Below, piece after piece: positions 39,801-53,300 of a DNA stretch of 64,000 nucleotides. The number at the start of each line of letters is the position of its first letter. Within the stretch, counting starts at the first letter, position 1. The DNA comes from Ahaetulla prasina (Eukaryota; Chordata; Lepidosauria; Squamata; Colubridae), in contig NC_080539.1 in the NCBI RefSeq assembly GCF_028640845.1, forward strand, positions 103,008,554 through 103,072,553, written 5' to 3'. The notes under the pieces are model-generated. The model was not told where the DNA came from. It did no database searches and was given only the letters and a program-made list of their open reading frames with translations. The position numbers and the translations under genes are program-made.

Positions 39801-42800
39801 AAATAAATTAGCAAAACAAAACAAAATTTTGTGTGGGACATCTCTATCCTGATACAACTGATCAATGTTTCTGTTTTAGCTATTCACAGTAATGTGTTAC
39901 ACATAATGCTGATCCTGTTAAAAATAAATCTCTGTAGTTGTTAAAGAAATCATTTTCTCCAATCATTTTGTTGGGAACTGGAAGTAAACGCTGAAAAATG
40001 GCAAAACTGTTACAAATTGTGACTGCATGACACTGCAAATGGACATAAAGGTGAGCCAGCTGCCAAGAGCCAAAAATGCGATCATGTGACCACACAGCTT
40101 GTGTGAGGCCATCATAATTTCAAAAGCGGGTGGTAAGTAGTTTTGGAGAGATCTGTGGAAACTTCAAACAGTCCATGACTACCTCTATAAAGAAATGCAA
40201 AACTGCATCCGCTAGGTGTATAATATTTTTTTTAAAAAATCAAAACTTAAAAACCTGAGGTCAGATCCTCCTTACTTAACCAAAATCTAGCTTGCCTGGT
40301 CCTGAATGTCCTCATCACAAAGTTCAAGCTGCATGATGCGCTCAAAGGGACGGAAAAGTGCCTCGTTGAAGTGAAAATGAGGCGGCTCGTTCCAGACTGT
40401 CAGAACCTCTGTTAGGATGTCATGGATAAAAGAAACAGCCTTCCGAGAAACGTGTGTTTCTTTATGGCAGGCAGCCTGCAGCGAGAGAATTAGAAGCAAA
40501 ATATATAATATTTTTGTTAATAATAACATATTTTGATCAAGAAAACTGAGGAAAACATAGATCTTCTGATAGGAATCTAAGCTTAAGGAAGGTTGCCATA
40601 CCTATAAACCAAAGCATTTAATTATTTGGTTACTGTATTTTTGTTTTGGCTTCATTTATTCCCCACATATAATTTGCCTGCTGTATATCAAATTCAACTT
40701 GAGGACAAAAGTATTTATGTTTAGAAAAATATAACTGTAAGATGCACCAAATATATGGGATACTATAGCTGAACTGATAACTATATAGAAAAATAGGTAA
40801 GTAAAATAGATTCATTAAACACCAAAAAAGCCAATCATATAAGAATATGGAAAATGACAACAGTACAGGCCACCTCACATGGTTTCCTCAGGAATTGTTG
40901 TCTTCCAAATTCTAACATCCTCATTCATCATTTGTACTAACAAATGCATCCTCTTCCATTTTGTGGCTGCAGAAACTATAGGCCAATATATCTGGAAGGC
41001 ACCAAGTTAGAGGAATATCCCCTAGATTAGAGCAGGAACTATGGCTCTTTTACGGCTAGCTGGGGAATTCTGGGAGTTAAAGTCCACAGGTCATAAAGAG
41101 ACCATAGTTCCATACTCCTGTCCTAGAGCATTATCTTTTTTTTAACATAATTTCATTTACTTTCACAGCTTTTTTTAGGCATCTTAACTAGAGATGGTTA
41201 CCCCAATCTACATCTGGACTACTGGAATTTGCTCTGCATGGGACTAGGTCATTTAGAAACTTCAACTAATACAAAGTATGATTGCTTATATGCTTACAGT
41301 ACAATCACAATATTGCCACATTATGCTGCTGTAATAGGTGTTGTATTGGATGCTGGTTGGTTTCCAAGTGCAATTTAGGATGCTGATTATTACCTAGAAA
41401 GCCCTGTATCTTTTGGGAGGTGGTTATCTTAGACATCCACCTCATCCAGGTGAATGGAGAGCATTTGGTAATTCCCTCCTATCTGGAAGCCAAATGGAAG
41501 AGAATTTGGACTCAGATATTCTTAGTGGCTGCTTCTTTCCTTCCTTTGGAACAACTTAAATGTGAAGGCAAGATGGCCCCACTCTTATGGCCTTACAGAG
41601 AATAGATAAAATAGGGTTATTCCAGAAGGCCTCTGGTAATAAAACAGGTTGAGAAAAAAATTGCTCCATTAATGGTTCTTATTTTTTTTATGTAAGAACA
41701 TTGTTCCTGGTACAATATTGTATTTTGATTTAATATACTTCCTAGAATAGGGTTGTCCAACCTTGGTAACTTGAAGACTTGTGGACTTCAGCTTCCAGCA
41801 TGAGAATGCTGGAAGCTGAAGTCCACAAATGTTAAAGTTGCCAAGGTTGGACACACTTGCCTTAGACTCTCTGAAATAATGCAGTTTTTAATTCGTCTAA
41901 ATGAAATAAAATAAAAATAATTGCAGTGAGAAAATAGTATAAACTCTCTACATTTTTTTCCTCTTCCCACCCCCAATTTCACTCACTTCCACTAAGTGAG
42001 GAGCCACTAGGTGCCAACAGCGCATAAGATGGAGCAAAGGCCGTTTTCTGCTCCTCACAATTCGGAGCATGGCTCCTCCTAGACGGAACAAGTGAAGGGC
42101 ACTTCTTCTTTCTTGAGTGGATTTTATTTCTCCTACAAGAATGAGTAGAATTATCTTGTAACATGAATTAAATATTAAAATAATGCAATATATACGTACA
42201 CATCCAACTTCTTCATTGTTCCCTGCTATTCATTATATTTACATCTTGAAAATAACCCTTCAAAACCAGGTTTGCCCCAGTGTGACTTATAGCACAATAA
42301 AATACAAATCATGCAATTCTAAAAACTACTAAAATGTACAATAAAGCACAGTAATCAAGTAATTAAAGTATAAAACACTAAAAAAATAAAAGCAGTGGGC
42401 AAAAGAATTAAAAAGTTACTAAGCACCATATATGTTTAAAATCAGCAGGCTGATTAAAATGCCTGAGAGAATTAAAAAAATATTTTCAGGTAGCAAAAAG
42501 ACAAGACTTAGGACTTTCCACCGTGAACTGAAGACTCTTTTATTCCGTCGAGCTGGGCTAGTCTGATTAAGTAATTTTAAATGGGGTTTTAGTTTTTATA
42601 TTACTTAGTTTTAATTTTGGCCACTATTTATATAAATTTTAGTTTTGTTTTTATTGTATATTTATTGTATCTTTTAAATTGGCTGTTAACCGCCCTGAGT
42701 CCTTCGGGAGAAGGGCGGTATACAAATGCAATTAATAAAAAAAAATAAAAAAAAATAAAAAAGACAATTAAGTCAGTGCCTCATTAGGGCATTCTAAGAT

Positions 42801-45800
42801 GTTACAGACTGAAGGCAAAGGTTGGGGGAAGGTACCACTGAAAAATCCTGCTCACAAAATTTTCTGCACCATTTCTTGCAGTCAGTGAAGATAAATGTCT
42901 ATAGAGATTCTCAGTCATCCAGATCATGGTTGTCCCAAAGGTGCTTTTTCAAGAGGCAACTGGACTTCATTTTTTTAAAAGACATTTCGCTACTCATTCA
43001 AGAAGCTTCTTCAGCTCTAACTAAATGATGGGGCTCCACATCCACTTGTACTATTCAGGTAACCCTGAGGACGTAGACAAACCTCCAAGTGGCATCAACG
43101 ACTCCCTAAAACAATGCGAATGACCAGCTATCTGCAAAGAATATAAATGCTTCCATTCCTCACCATCCAGTCAGAGTTGAAGAAGCTTTTTGGATAAGAA
43201 GCAAAACATCTTCAAAGAAAAACAAGAAAGTCCAGCTGCCTCTTGAAAAAGCACCTTTGGGTCAGTGAAGATAACTTTTTTGAGAAAAGACAATGTGATT
43301 ATAGGAAATTTCAAAACTCAGATTAAAAAACTGATTAAACCAATCTTAACAGTGAAATACATTGTTTATTTAGAAAGAATGAATGGTGGATGAAAATACA
43401 ACTCATCTGTTGAACATTTAAAATCTTCTACTAGTAGTTCTAACAAGGCAGGTTAAAGAGATATTGACCTCTTTTCAAAATCAAATGTGAGGATAACCTC
43501 AGCTTTGAAGAAGTAACATCTCACAGCTTGGGAGGTGATACAGAAGTCCCTGTCTTATAAAAACCAGTATGGGCAGCCTCTTTTGAAAGATCTTAATAAC
43601 CAAGACAGCTGAGTCTTCAGAAATATGGGTTCCAGACTGAGGAAGACTTTGAAGGTTAAGACCAGCTTCTTAATCTGAATCCCCACAAGAACTAGCACCT
43701 GTGCAGATCCTTCAGCATTAAGGTTCTTGAACATGTATTGTTAACAGCCTTGCATCCACACTTAGAATTTAAAAAAAGAAGTTTATGATACCTATTACAG
43801 AAGCATACCTGGCATGGCCAAAGAGTAATCGACTGTGTCTGTAACTGACTGGAAGAGTTGGGACTGGGAGGCCTTTTTTAGCTGGTACAGGAAACCTCCC
43901 AAAGCCATCAGATTCAGTTTGTCCACAGCATCTTCAAAAAGCCTTCATGGAAAGAGGCAGACGGTATCGTTCCTTATCAAATCTTTCCCTCAAAGCTTTT
44001 CATATAAGCAACTAAGCAGACCTGAGTTACCATATAGTTTTTCTCCCTTATGGGTAAGAGTTTAGCACACAGATATGACAGTAAGAAACACAAAACAGTA
44101 ACAAGGAATGAGGTATTTGCGAATCCTAATATAACAGGCAAGGACTAATTTGATTTTGTTGACGTCGAGTAACTCAACTTTGATCAGTTCGATAACCAAC
44201 AAAACACAGGGGGGAAATTGAGAGTATATTAAACACAGAAATAGTACAATCAAATATGGGGGGGGAATCTGTATGAAAATCCTGATTTATGATAGAAATG
44301 TATAAGAAAAAATATATATCAAAAGAATACAGTTTCTGAAAAAGTGTTTAAGGACATTATACAGAAAAGTTTAAAGACATTATTCAGAAAAGACACTTGA
44401 GAAGACTGGCCACACAAAAATCATGAAGGACATCACATTAAATTATGCTGAGAATGAACCACAATGAGCCTTGTGTGTTTTCCCTATTTTCTTTTCTTAC
44501 ACACCAGGAGGAGGCAGAGTTTGAACCTGTCACTTTCTTTTTCCAAAATACTTTACAATGTTATCAGACAATATTAATCATAATTAGATTCTAGCAAACC
44601 AACTTTTAATCACAATAATCAAGCATAGGATAACTTAACTGGCTGCAGCATTTATTCCTGGCAATGCAAGTTAAAGAAAACAATATGAAGTGTCCATTTA
44701 TTTCTTTATGCATCTAACTTTACAGCAACTATAGACCACTTCCTCTTCCTCTTCAGAGTTTCTTATGATACGTTCTATTGTTATTTTTGGCAGTTTGCAT
44801 CTAAATTTCACAGAGCAGGTTTTTTTGGCCCCTCGGAGCTACAAAAATGGAATGTGGTGGGGTGGCATATCTAGATTTCTCATCACTAAATTAGAAGAGT
44901 AGTTGACTACAAGTTATGGCCTCTTCTGCTTTTCATGTTGCTTGTAGTTATATTGTAGTTGTTATGTTCATGCATAGGGATTTTAGAATGGAAAGATACT
45001 GAATAAGAACAATGACCTAAGAATTGTCTGTCTGTCTGTCTGTCTGTCTCTCATCTGTCTAACATCTGTCTGTCATATTTGTATGGCTACCCATCTCACA
45101 CTTGCATAAATTTCAATATTCCCTAATACACATCTTAAAAACAGTGGCTACACACACCGACACACCTAATTCTGGACGTTTATTAAACTGACCCAGGTTG
45201 TGAAAATGGTAGCAATTCCCCCATTGTTGGATATTAAATAAATTCAGGGGTGAAATCCAGCAGGTTCTGACAGGTTCTGGAGAACCGGTAGCTGAAATTT
45301 TGAGCAGTTCGGAGAACCGGCAAATGCCACCTCTGGCTGGCCCCAGAGTGTGGTGGTAATGGAGATTTTGCAGTATCTTTTCCCTGCAGTGGGGCGGGAA
45401 TAGAGATTTTGCAGTATCCTTTCCCTGGAGTGGGGTGGGAATGGAGATTTTGCAGTATCCTTCCTCTGCCATGCGCAAGCCACGCCCACCAAGCTACACC
45501 ACGCCCACCAAGCCATGCCCACAGAACCGGTAGTAAAAAAAATTGGATTTCATTACTGAATAAATCCAAAACTTCATCCAATATGTTGTGGCTAATACCT
45601 GTCAGCTTGATTAGAGAGGGTGAGGATAGCCTTGGCAGCACTGCTCCCGGTCATCAGGCTGCCTCCCCGAAAATCAAAAGCTCTTCCCTTACTGCTTTCT
45701 TTGATGAGATCCAGAATGGATACTGGTTGGATAACAGGATTGTTCCTCAGGGCTGCCTCTTGCTCCAGAATCAGTTCCTGGGGAAAGTCTGTAGCCTGAA

Positions 45801-47213
45801 CTTCACCCTGAAGTGACACTGCCCCCTGTTGGGCTTGGGTGATAGTTACAGGTGGCTGAGAAGTGCCATCGCTGAAATGGGCATGTTCCAGAGTGCTGAT
45901 GAATTCACATACTCTGAAAGTAAAAATGGGAACGTGAACCATAGCATGGATGCTTCTGCTAGTTTATTCTCTCAAAGCTCATTGGTTATATCAAACATTT
46001 ATCCTTTAGAGGTCATCCTCAATTATTTCAAGAATACGAACAACCAAGGTGCCACTGTAGGGACCAATTCAACAGCAATTAGTAAATCTGTAAACACAAG
46101 AAGCATGTATGCTAATTACAAACTAAAATGATAATCTGAGCTACAATCAGTACATCTTCATTAATAATACTCTGCTAGTCACAGCAGCTCTAGCCAGATG
46201 GTTAAATAAACAGAATTAAATAAAATTTAACTGGGCTAATGGATTTTTACACTTAAGCTCATTTGTGTAAATGAGGGCCGTGGATAGCTCAGGCTGTAAG
46301 GAGCCTGTTATTAGAACACAGCAGCCTGCAATTACTGCAGGTTCAAGCCCGGCCCAAGGTTGACTCAGCCTTCCATCCTTTATAAGGTAGGTAAAATGAG
46401 GACCCAGATTGTTGGGGGGGCAATAAGTTGACTTTGTAAATATACAAATAGAATGAGACTATTGCCTTACACACTGTAAGCCGCCCTGAGTCTTCGGAAA
46501 AGGGCGGGATATAAATGTAAATTTTAAAAAAATGCTTTTACATGGAGAGAAAGATAGAAATACCTACCCATCTACCCAGTTAGATAGAGATAAATGTCAA
46601 ATAAGCACGGGGAACATCTTAATATTTTCTAAGAACCAATCTTTGGATAATTTTGACAAATATCAAGTACTGTATAAAATATGTGACAGATAATAATTAT
46701 GAAGCCTAGTACTGGTTAAACAATGTTAATGAATCCTGAAGTGTAACTTTAAAGTTAAGGCCTATTGGTTTTTATTTTGAATTCTTAAAAGACAAAGCAA
46801 ATAAGAGGAATGTAATAGAAACAAGGGAAAACCACAATCTATATATTAAATTTGTAAGTGGGAAGTACAGAAGCAAAATAAAGATGAGACAGTTTCCCAC
46901 TCCTTCTCCTGCCTTGTCTCCTTTGATTCTACTATGGACGTTCCTATCTGGGAACATGCACATTCCTGGTTCTTGCTGTCAGTCCCTACCCAAATATTTC
47001 AGCTGCGATATAGCAGAATGATCAAGAATTCTTAATACTTTTGGGGGATATATAACCCATGGGATTTTGAAAATTAAGCTCTGGAACAGGTGCGATAAAA
47101 AAAAAACAGGTTGGTCAGAGATAACTTGAGAGAGGATCTTGTGATAAAAGAGGAAGGGATCATTGTACAGTTAGCTCAGAGGTCAATTGTTTTTGTCTAG
47201 ATTGTCACAATGA

Positions 47214-47307
<94 letters not shown>

Positions 47308-47313
47308 GAAAGA

Positions 47314-47349
<36 letters not shown>

Positions 47350-50300
47350 AGGAAGGAAGAAGAGAGGGGGGAGAGAGAGAGAGGGAGAGAAAGAGAGAAA
47401 TTGCTAGTGCAGGGGTGGGGAATTAATTTTCCCAAGGGGTCACATGAGAAACTGGGACTTTTGTGGAGGGCTGCTGCCCTGCCCCTGCCAATTCCCTCTG
47501 CCCCCCCCCCCCACTGGAGACACTGCCATGGGTCAGACAGGGTCAACCGAAGGGCCATAAAATGCCCAGGTCTTATGCTAGTGAATGATACAGCATTAAT
47601 ACTGAAGGCTTCTGAGCTGATAAACACAAATCACATTCACCCCTCCTCCTCTCCAATTCCAGAGCTAGCAGGAAACTATGCTGCTCTAAATATTACTGTA
47701 TCCAGTAATATTACTGTACTTTAAAAACGCAATATTCTGAAGCCCTTGATTGACAGTTTCTCAGCTAATCCTATCCAACATCATCCACCATGTGAAAAAC
47801 CTCCTCCAATTGGTAGACATAATACCCTGGTTATTCCATATATTGCATTTCCCCTTTTTTATTATTTGGTGATTGACTTCAAACAAAAACAGAACTCCTT
47901 AAAACTATGGAATACTGTTTCACTTGTTGAGCACTAGGTGACAGCAAAGAACATTGAGTTTTTGTGTATTGTAGCTGCCATCTTGTGGTCAACTGGGTAT
48001 GTGCAACTGTCTGGTAAGTGAAGTTTAAGGATTGGAGTTAGACCAGGGGTGTCAAATTCATGGCTCAAGGGCCAGCTGTGTCACACCCTGGCTACCCCCA
48101 TCCCCGATTTAGCGAAGGGGAGGGAAATTCACAATAGGTCACATGATGCTGTGAGTTTGACACCCCTGAGATAGCCAAAGGGCTTTAAACTATGGGGATT
48201 GGCAAGTACCTGAAGAACTCTTTAAAACCTTTATGTGAGATGAGATTCAGGGCTCCTGGAAGCAACAGCTATAGGAAAAGGAATTCAGAAATTGCAATTA
48301 TGTAGAGCAAAATCTGCAAATTCTGAAATGCATAGAGCAAAATATGAAAACACAATATTGCATTCCTGCTTAATTATTACAAAACCTTCCATAAAGCTGC
48401 TTTTTTAAAAAAAATAAAGGGACGGATAGTATTTTGTGTTTTTTAAAGGAGTCAAAATAATTACAGCAAAGCAGCTGATAATAACTTAAGCAATCTGCGA
48501 GGTATCAAGTTTGTTTTGGAGAAAGCTGTCTGCAAGCAATTTAGACATTACAGTCTAATTTGGCTCAACCAAAGCGTTTTCTTACCTAAACACGTGAGGC
48601 CAACAGTCTGAATTGTGGCTTCCCATCTCCAATCCCACAGCAAGAACAGCATCCATGCATAAAACATGAGCGGTGTGGAGGCAGACACCTTGCGCCTTCC
48701 CCATCTGCTCCAGTTTCTGCTCCACTTTCTGTTTTACTGTATCATTATATATTCAGACATAAAAAGAATATCTTTTAAAAGCCTATCGAGATTCAGTGCA
48801 ATATATAAATACCCCTGAGCCTTTTTATAACTTTCCAGCAAATTAAAGCAGAAATGGTCTGAGATGGGTCCCCAAAAGACCCAGTGTGGGTGGGGTCAAT
48901 TTCTTAATTTTGCTGCGGTGGATTGGAGGTATTTTATATGTGGAGAGTATGGAAGCACCACTCCCCCCCCCCCTCGATCAAGCTATTTTTTCCCCTCCTT
49001 TGTAAGTGAAGAGTCAAAATGGATGCCATTAGGTGCTGGAATGTTTAAGGAAAACTATTTTGCCCATTCCATTGTCATCACAATATCATTTATTATGCCA
49101 TCCGAGCCCCCAGGCAGAAGAAAAAGAAGTTCCCAGTTAAAAAACAACAACACATTGCCCCATCCTACATTAAAACATGGAGAGGAAAGGAAGGAAACAG
49201 TCCCACTGGCACTGTTCCCAACCTTCAAATATTCAGCAGAAAAGGTAAAAAAAAAAAAAATAAGTTGAATGCAGACAGGTTAAATAGGCAATTTTTCTGA
49301 TTGCCAGTAAGCAATATGCGTGTGCAACAGGGGTGGGTTTCAGCAGGTTCTGACCAGTTCTGGAGAACCGGTAGTGGAAATTTTGAGTAGTTTGGAGAAC
49401 CGGTAGTAAAAATTCTGACTGGTACCACCCCCATCTATTTCTGCCTTCCAAGTCCCAGCTGATTGGGAGGAAATGGGGATTTTGCAGTAACCTTCTCTTG
49501 GAGTGAGATGGGAATGGAGATTTTACAGTATCTCTCCCATGCCATGCCCACTAAGCCACGCCCACCAAGCCATACCCACAGAACCGGTCGTAAAAAAAAT
49601 TGAAATCCACTGGTGTGCAAGTATGTGGACCAAAAACAACTTGAACTAACAGGTTGGGCAGAATCGGAAGGTTCAAACCCATTTCCCCTTCTGTATATTT
49701 GTGTCTATTACAAACGGGCCTGAAAACAACAGTGGATAGGAAATAATCTCACGCTCATATACCACCCACTATAGTCTCTTACTTTATTTATAGGATTCTT
49801 AGTTGCAACTCCAGTCAAACCTTATCGGGGATAAAATAAAAGTCTCCCTTGTGTCACGTTCCACTTACGTTTATTACTTTGATACATTCATATTATTTTC
49901 TTGACAACGTACAGAAGTCGTCCACCATCATCTACTTTGGGGATCTTTTTTTTTCCCAACTGAGTCAAATTTAATAGTCTGAGATTATCTCCCATCAAGT
50001 ATGAATGGGATCCAACTCTGTTAATAAGCCTTTTCACAACTGGAAAAGTCAACTGCACATTGTAACCTATTATGACAATACGATGCCATAATAAAATCTA
50101 TTTCTAAAAGGACTATATATATAAATTTTTTATTCTTGTTTATTCAATGGGATTCTGCCCATTTTAAATCTGTAAAAGCTTTTTTTTTTCTTTGTTTAAA
50201 GAAAGCATTCTTGATCTTGCAGAAGATACTCGCTCGCAGTAAGGGGTAAAAAATGAGCAAGGCGGAAATCATGACTATCTTGACTGAGAGCCACTGAGCA

Positions 50301-53300
50301 TCTGAGAAGTCATACCTTGAGCAATGGCATCACTGGGCTCTTGGGCATCTCTTTCCTCTTTCTCCTCTTGAACACACGAGGCAGCTGCCATCTGAGCAAG
50401 GGCAGATGCACAATTAGCAGCAACTCCTACGATCAGGAGGAAAACATCTGATGAATTATAGTTCATTCCAGGAGCCATTAACCATACATTTGCTAAACAT
50501 CTGGTAGCTCAGAAGGAGAAAAATCACAAAGCTTATTATTCTCCTTTGTTGAAGCTTCCTTATTGGATACTGAAAGAGTGCACAGAATTATCTAAAAATG
50601 AAAACTATGCCAATGAATACAGTTTACCTAAAGCGCAACTGAGCCGAGCTGCCTTCCTTAGCCCATCTAGACTCATGCAGATGGCATCCTTCTCCTTTTG
50701 GTTCTGCTCCTTGATACCTTCAGCCCCAAGAATGAACGCTAATCCTTTGGAACTCCCTGCCATGCGGCCAGTCAGAGGTGTTGATAAGGTATCAATCAAA
50801 TTCTTCCAGCAACCAATTAGAAGGTATCGGGCGAAAGCAACTCCTGAAGCAAAGAAAAATGAAAGGGGGGGGTGTCTTAGGAATTATTCTAACTATGCTA
50901 AATATTTAATCAGAAGTTATATCTAGGGATTGGGGGGGGGGAACAGTAGTTTCCTCCCATCATGATCCTGATGGAAATTCTCTCCATCATATTGACATTA
51001 GCCCAGAAAAAATAGCTTCCACAGATGCTTATGGGATCATTCCCCCCTCCCCTGGAGCTGATAGAAAAGCAGAGAGGAGGTTTTCAAGGACAAGGTGAGG
51101 CCAAATTTGAGAAAGAAACAGAAAGAAAATGAAAAATTATTTCAAAGGATGTGAATTATTCCAAAATTAAGCACACATTTCCCCCCACAATGTACATTTT
51201 AATGAACCATAACATTTAATGGTGTCTGTGAAATGCCCCAAATGGAAGAAGAAGAAAAAAAGCACAGTTCACTGTCACAGGTAAAAGCTGGAACCAGATT
51301 TTAAGTGAGATTTGTATCACACAGGCAGATATAGAAGGCACTGAAAAGGAAACATTTCCCTTTCAATCAACAGCTAAATCTCTAGCCTAAACTATGACAC
51401 TGATATATGACATGTGAGCCATGCTGCTCACTCTGCACATCCCTTCACCTGCCATCAAGGTATCATCTGGTTTCCAGGTCTGGGATAGAGGAGATTGTTT
51501 GGAAGCCAAAGCCATCAGCTGCCCACCTATTGCACTGCTTCCCAAGCCATCAATGTCTGCAAAGGAAAACATCTGGATAAATCATCGGTGATGTATCACA
51601 CTTGTTCTTTCTTTCATCTCAGCGGCACTCAGCGGTAAAGTCATGAAGATCAACTTGAAATAATTAAGCCTAATAGCTCACTCACCAATTATTTTAGGAA
51701 AAGGCGGGAATATCAAATGGATCCCCATAATATTTAATAGATTAAACACTGGGATAAACACACTTATGTTCATGGTAGCACACATGCCTGTTTTTATATA
51801 GGACTCAAAGGGCAACACAGTCATGGAACCAACCTGTCAGCATAGTGATGAGTGGAAGGCTATGCTCTTCAGGATTTCCCCAATAACCAGCTTCCCCCAG
51901 AAGATTTTTCTCCAATACTTGATGGTAAAGTTCTTCAACCCAGGCCTGAGAAAATACCATCAATACTCCACTGGATTGGACCTGTTTCATGAATTCCTTC
52001 TGCAGAACGAAAGAGCATTCATTTAGTCAGTAAGATACAGCTAGATATATTGCTTCTTAAGGAATTTTACACATGCAAATGTGACATACAGCACACAACA
52101 GAGATAAAAGCATTGCTATGTTTACAAAATGAGGGACACGGTGGCTCAGGGGCTAGGACGTTGAGCTTGTCGATCGAAAGGTCGGCAGCTCAGCGGTTCA
52201 AATCCCTAGTGCTGCTGTGTAACGGGGTGAGCTCCCATTACTTGTCCCAGCTTCTGCCAACCTAGCAGTTTCGAAAGCACGTAAAAATGCAAGTAGAAAA
52301 AATAGGGACCACCTTTAGTGGGAAGGTAACAGTGTTCCGTGCACCTTTGGTGTTGAGTCATGCCGGCCACATGACCACGGAGACATCTTCAGACAGCGCT
52401 GGCTCTTCGGCTTTGAAACGGAGATGAGCACCGCCCCCTAGAGTCAGCAACGACTAGCACATATGTGCGAGAGAAACCTTTACCTTTTACCTTTATGTTT
52501 ACAAAGGGAGCCTCAGCATCTCTCTCTCTCTCTCATGTCATTTTGAGGCAATGTCAAATTATACATGAGCACTCTGAGTCTTAGGATTGTGTGCTCCCCT
52601 CTTTCATTTTCTCTCACTGAACAATTATTTCCTTAACTTTCTTAGCAATTTAGTGCTTGGCTGAACTCAGGGCACTATGAACCGGTGTACATCAAAAAAA
52701 AAAAAAAAAAAAGGAATGGCCTTAATGCCCCTTTCCCTGTGTTTGAATCAGGAGGGAAAGGTTGCATTCATTTTTAATTGTGGATTTCTTTTCTGATTAA
52801 TGCTCTTCAAAAGGGTGTTTAAAAATCTAAACCCTAAATCACTGAAACAGAGGAAATAAAACATCTTAATCTCTGCGGTAATTCATGCATCCCTCTTCTT
52901 CAAATTCATGCAGCTATGTTCTGTGTTTCAGTAACTGATGTCTGATACGGCAACTGTGAGTATTCTGTTCACATTCATGAGCCGAAGAAAGGTTAAATCT
53001 GACCATTGAACTGGAGATTTATAGAACACAATGTGGCCAACTGCAAAATGTTCATCGCTGTAGGGGTCAAAGGAGACTTTGACCTCACCAATAATACAGG
53101 GGACTGGGCAGGTTTCTTCCGATAGAATTCTGCGTTTGACAGCTTCAGGTTGAGCAGGAGTATGTAGTGAGAGACTGCATAGAGGCTATCTGCGTTCATC
53201 AGGTTCTGGAGGTTAAAGCTGACACTCCCTTCAATTCCTGGAGAATGCATCATGTCTAATAAATACAGAGAGACGGGAATTATGCACAAGAACCAAGTTT

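Noticed and set aside
45113..45816. Several 100-135 residue ORFs
   Set aside because: They are shadows of the tandem units in the hAT MITE and of ARFGEF3 exon 10 in other frames.
47205..47627. 140-residue minus-strand ORF and its plus-strand partner
   Set aside because: Both read through the GAAA/GGCA microsatellite and are low-complexity artefacts.
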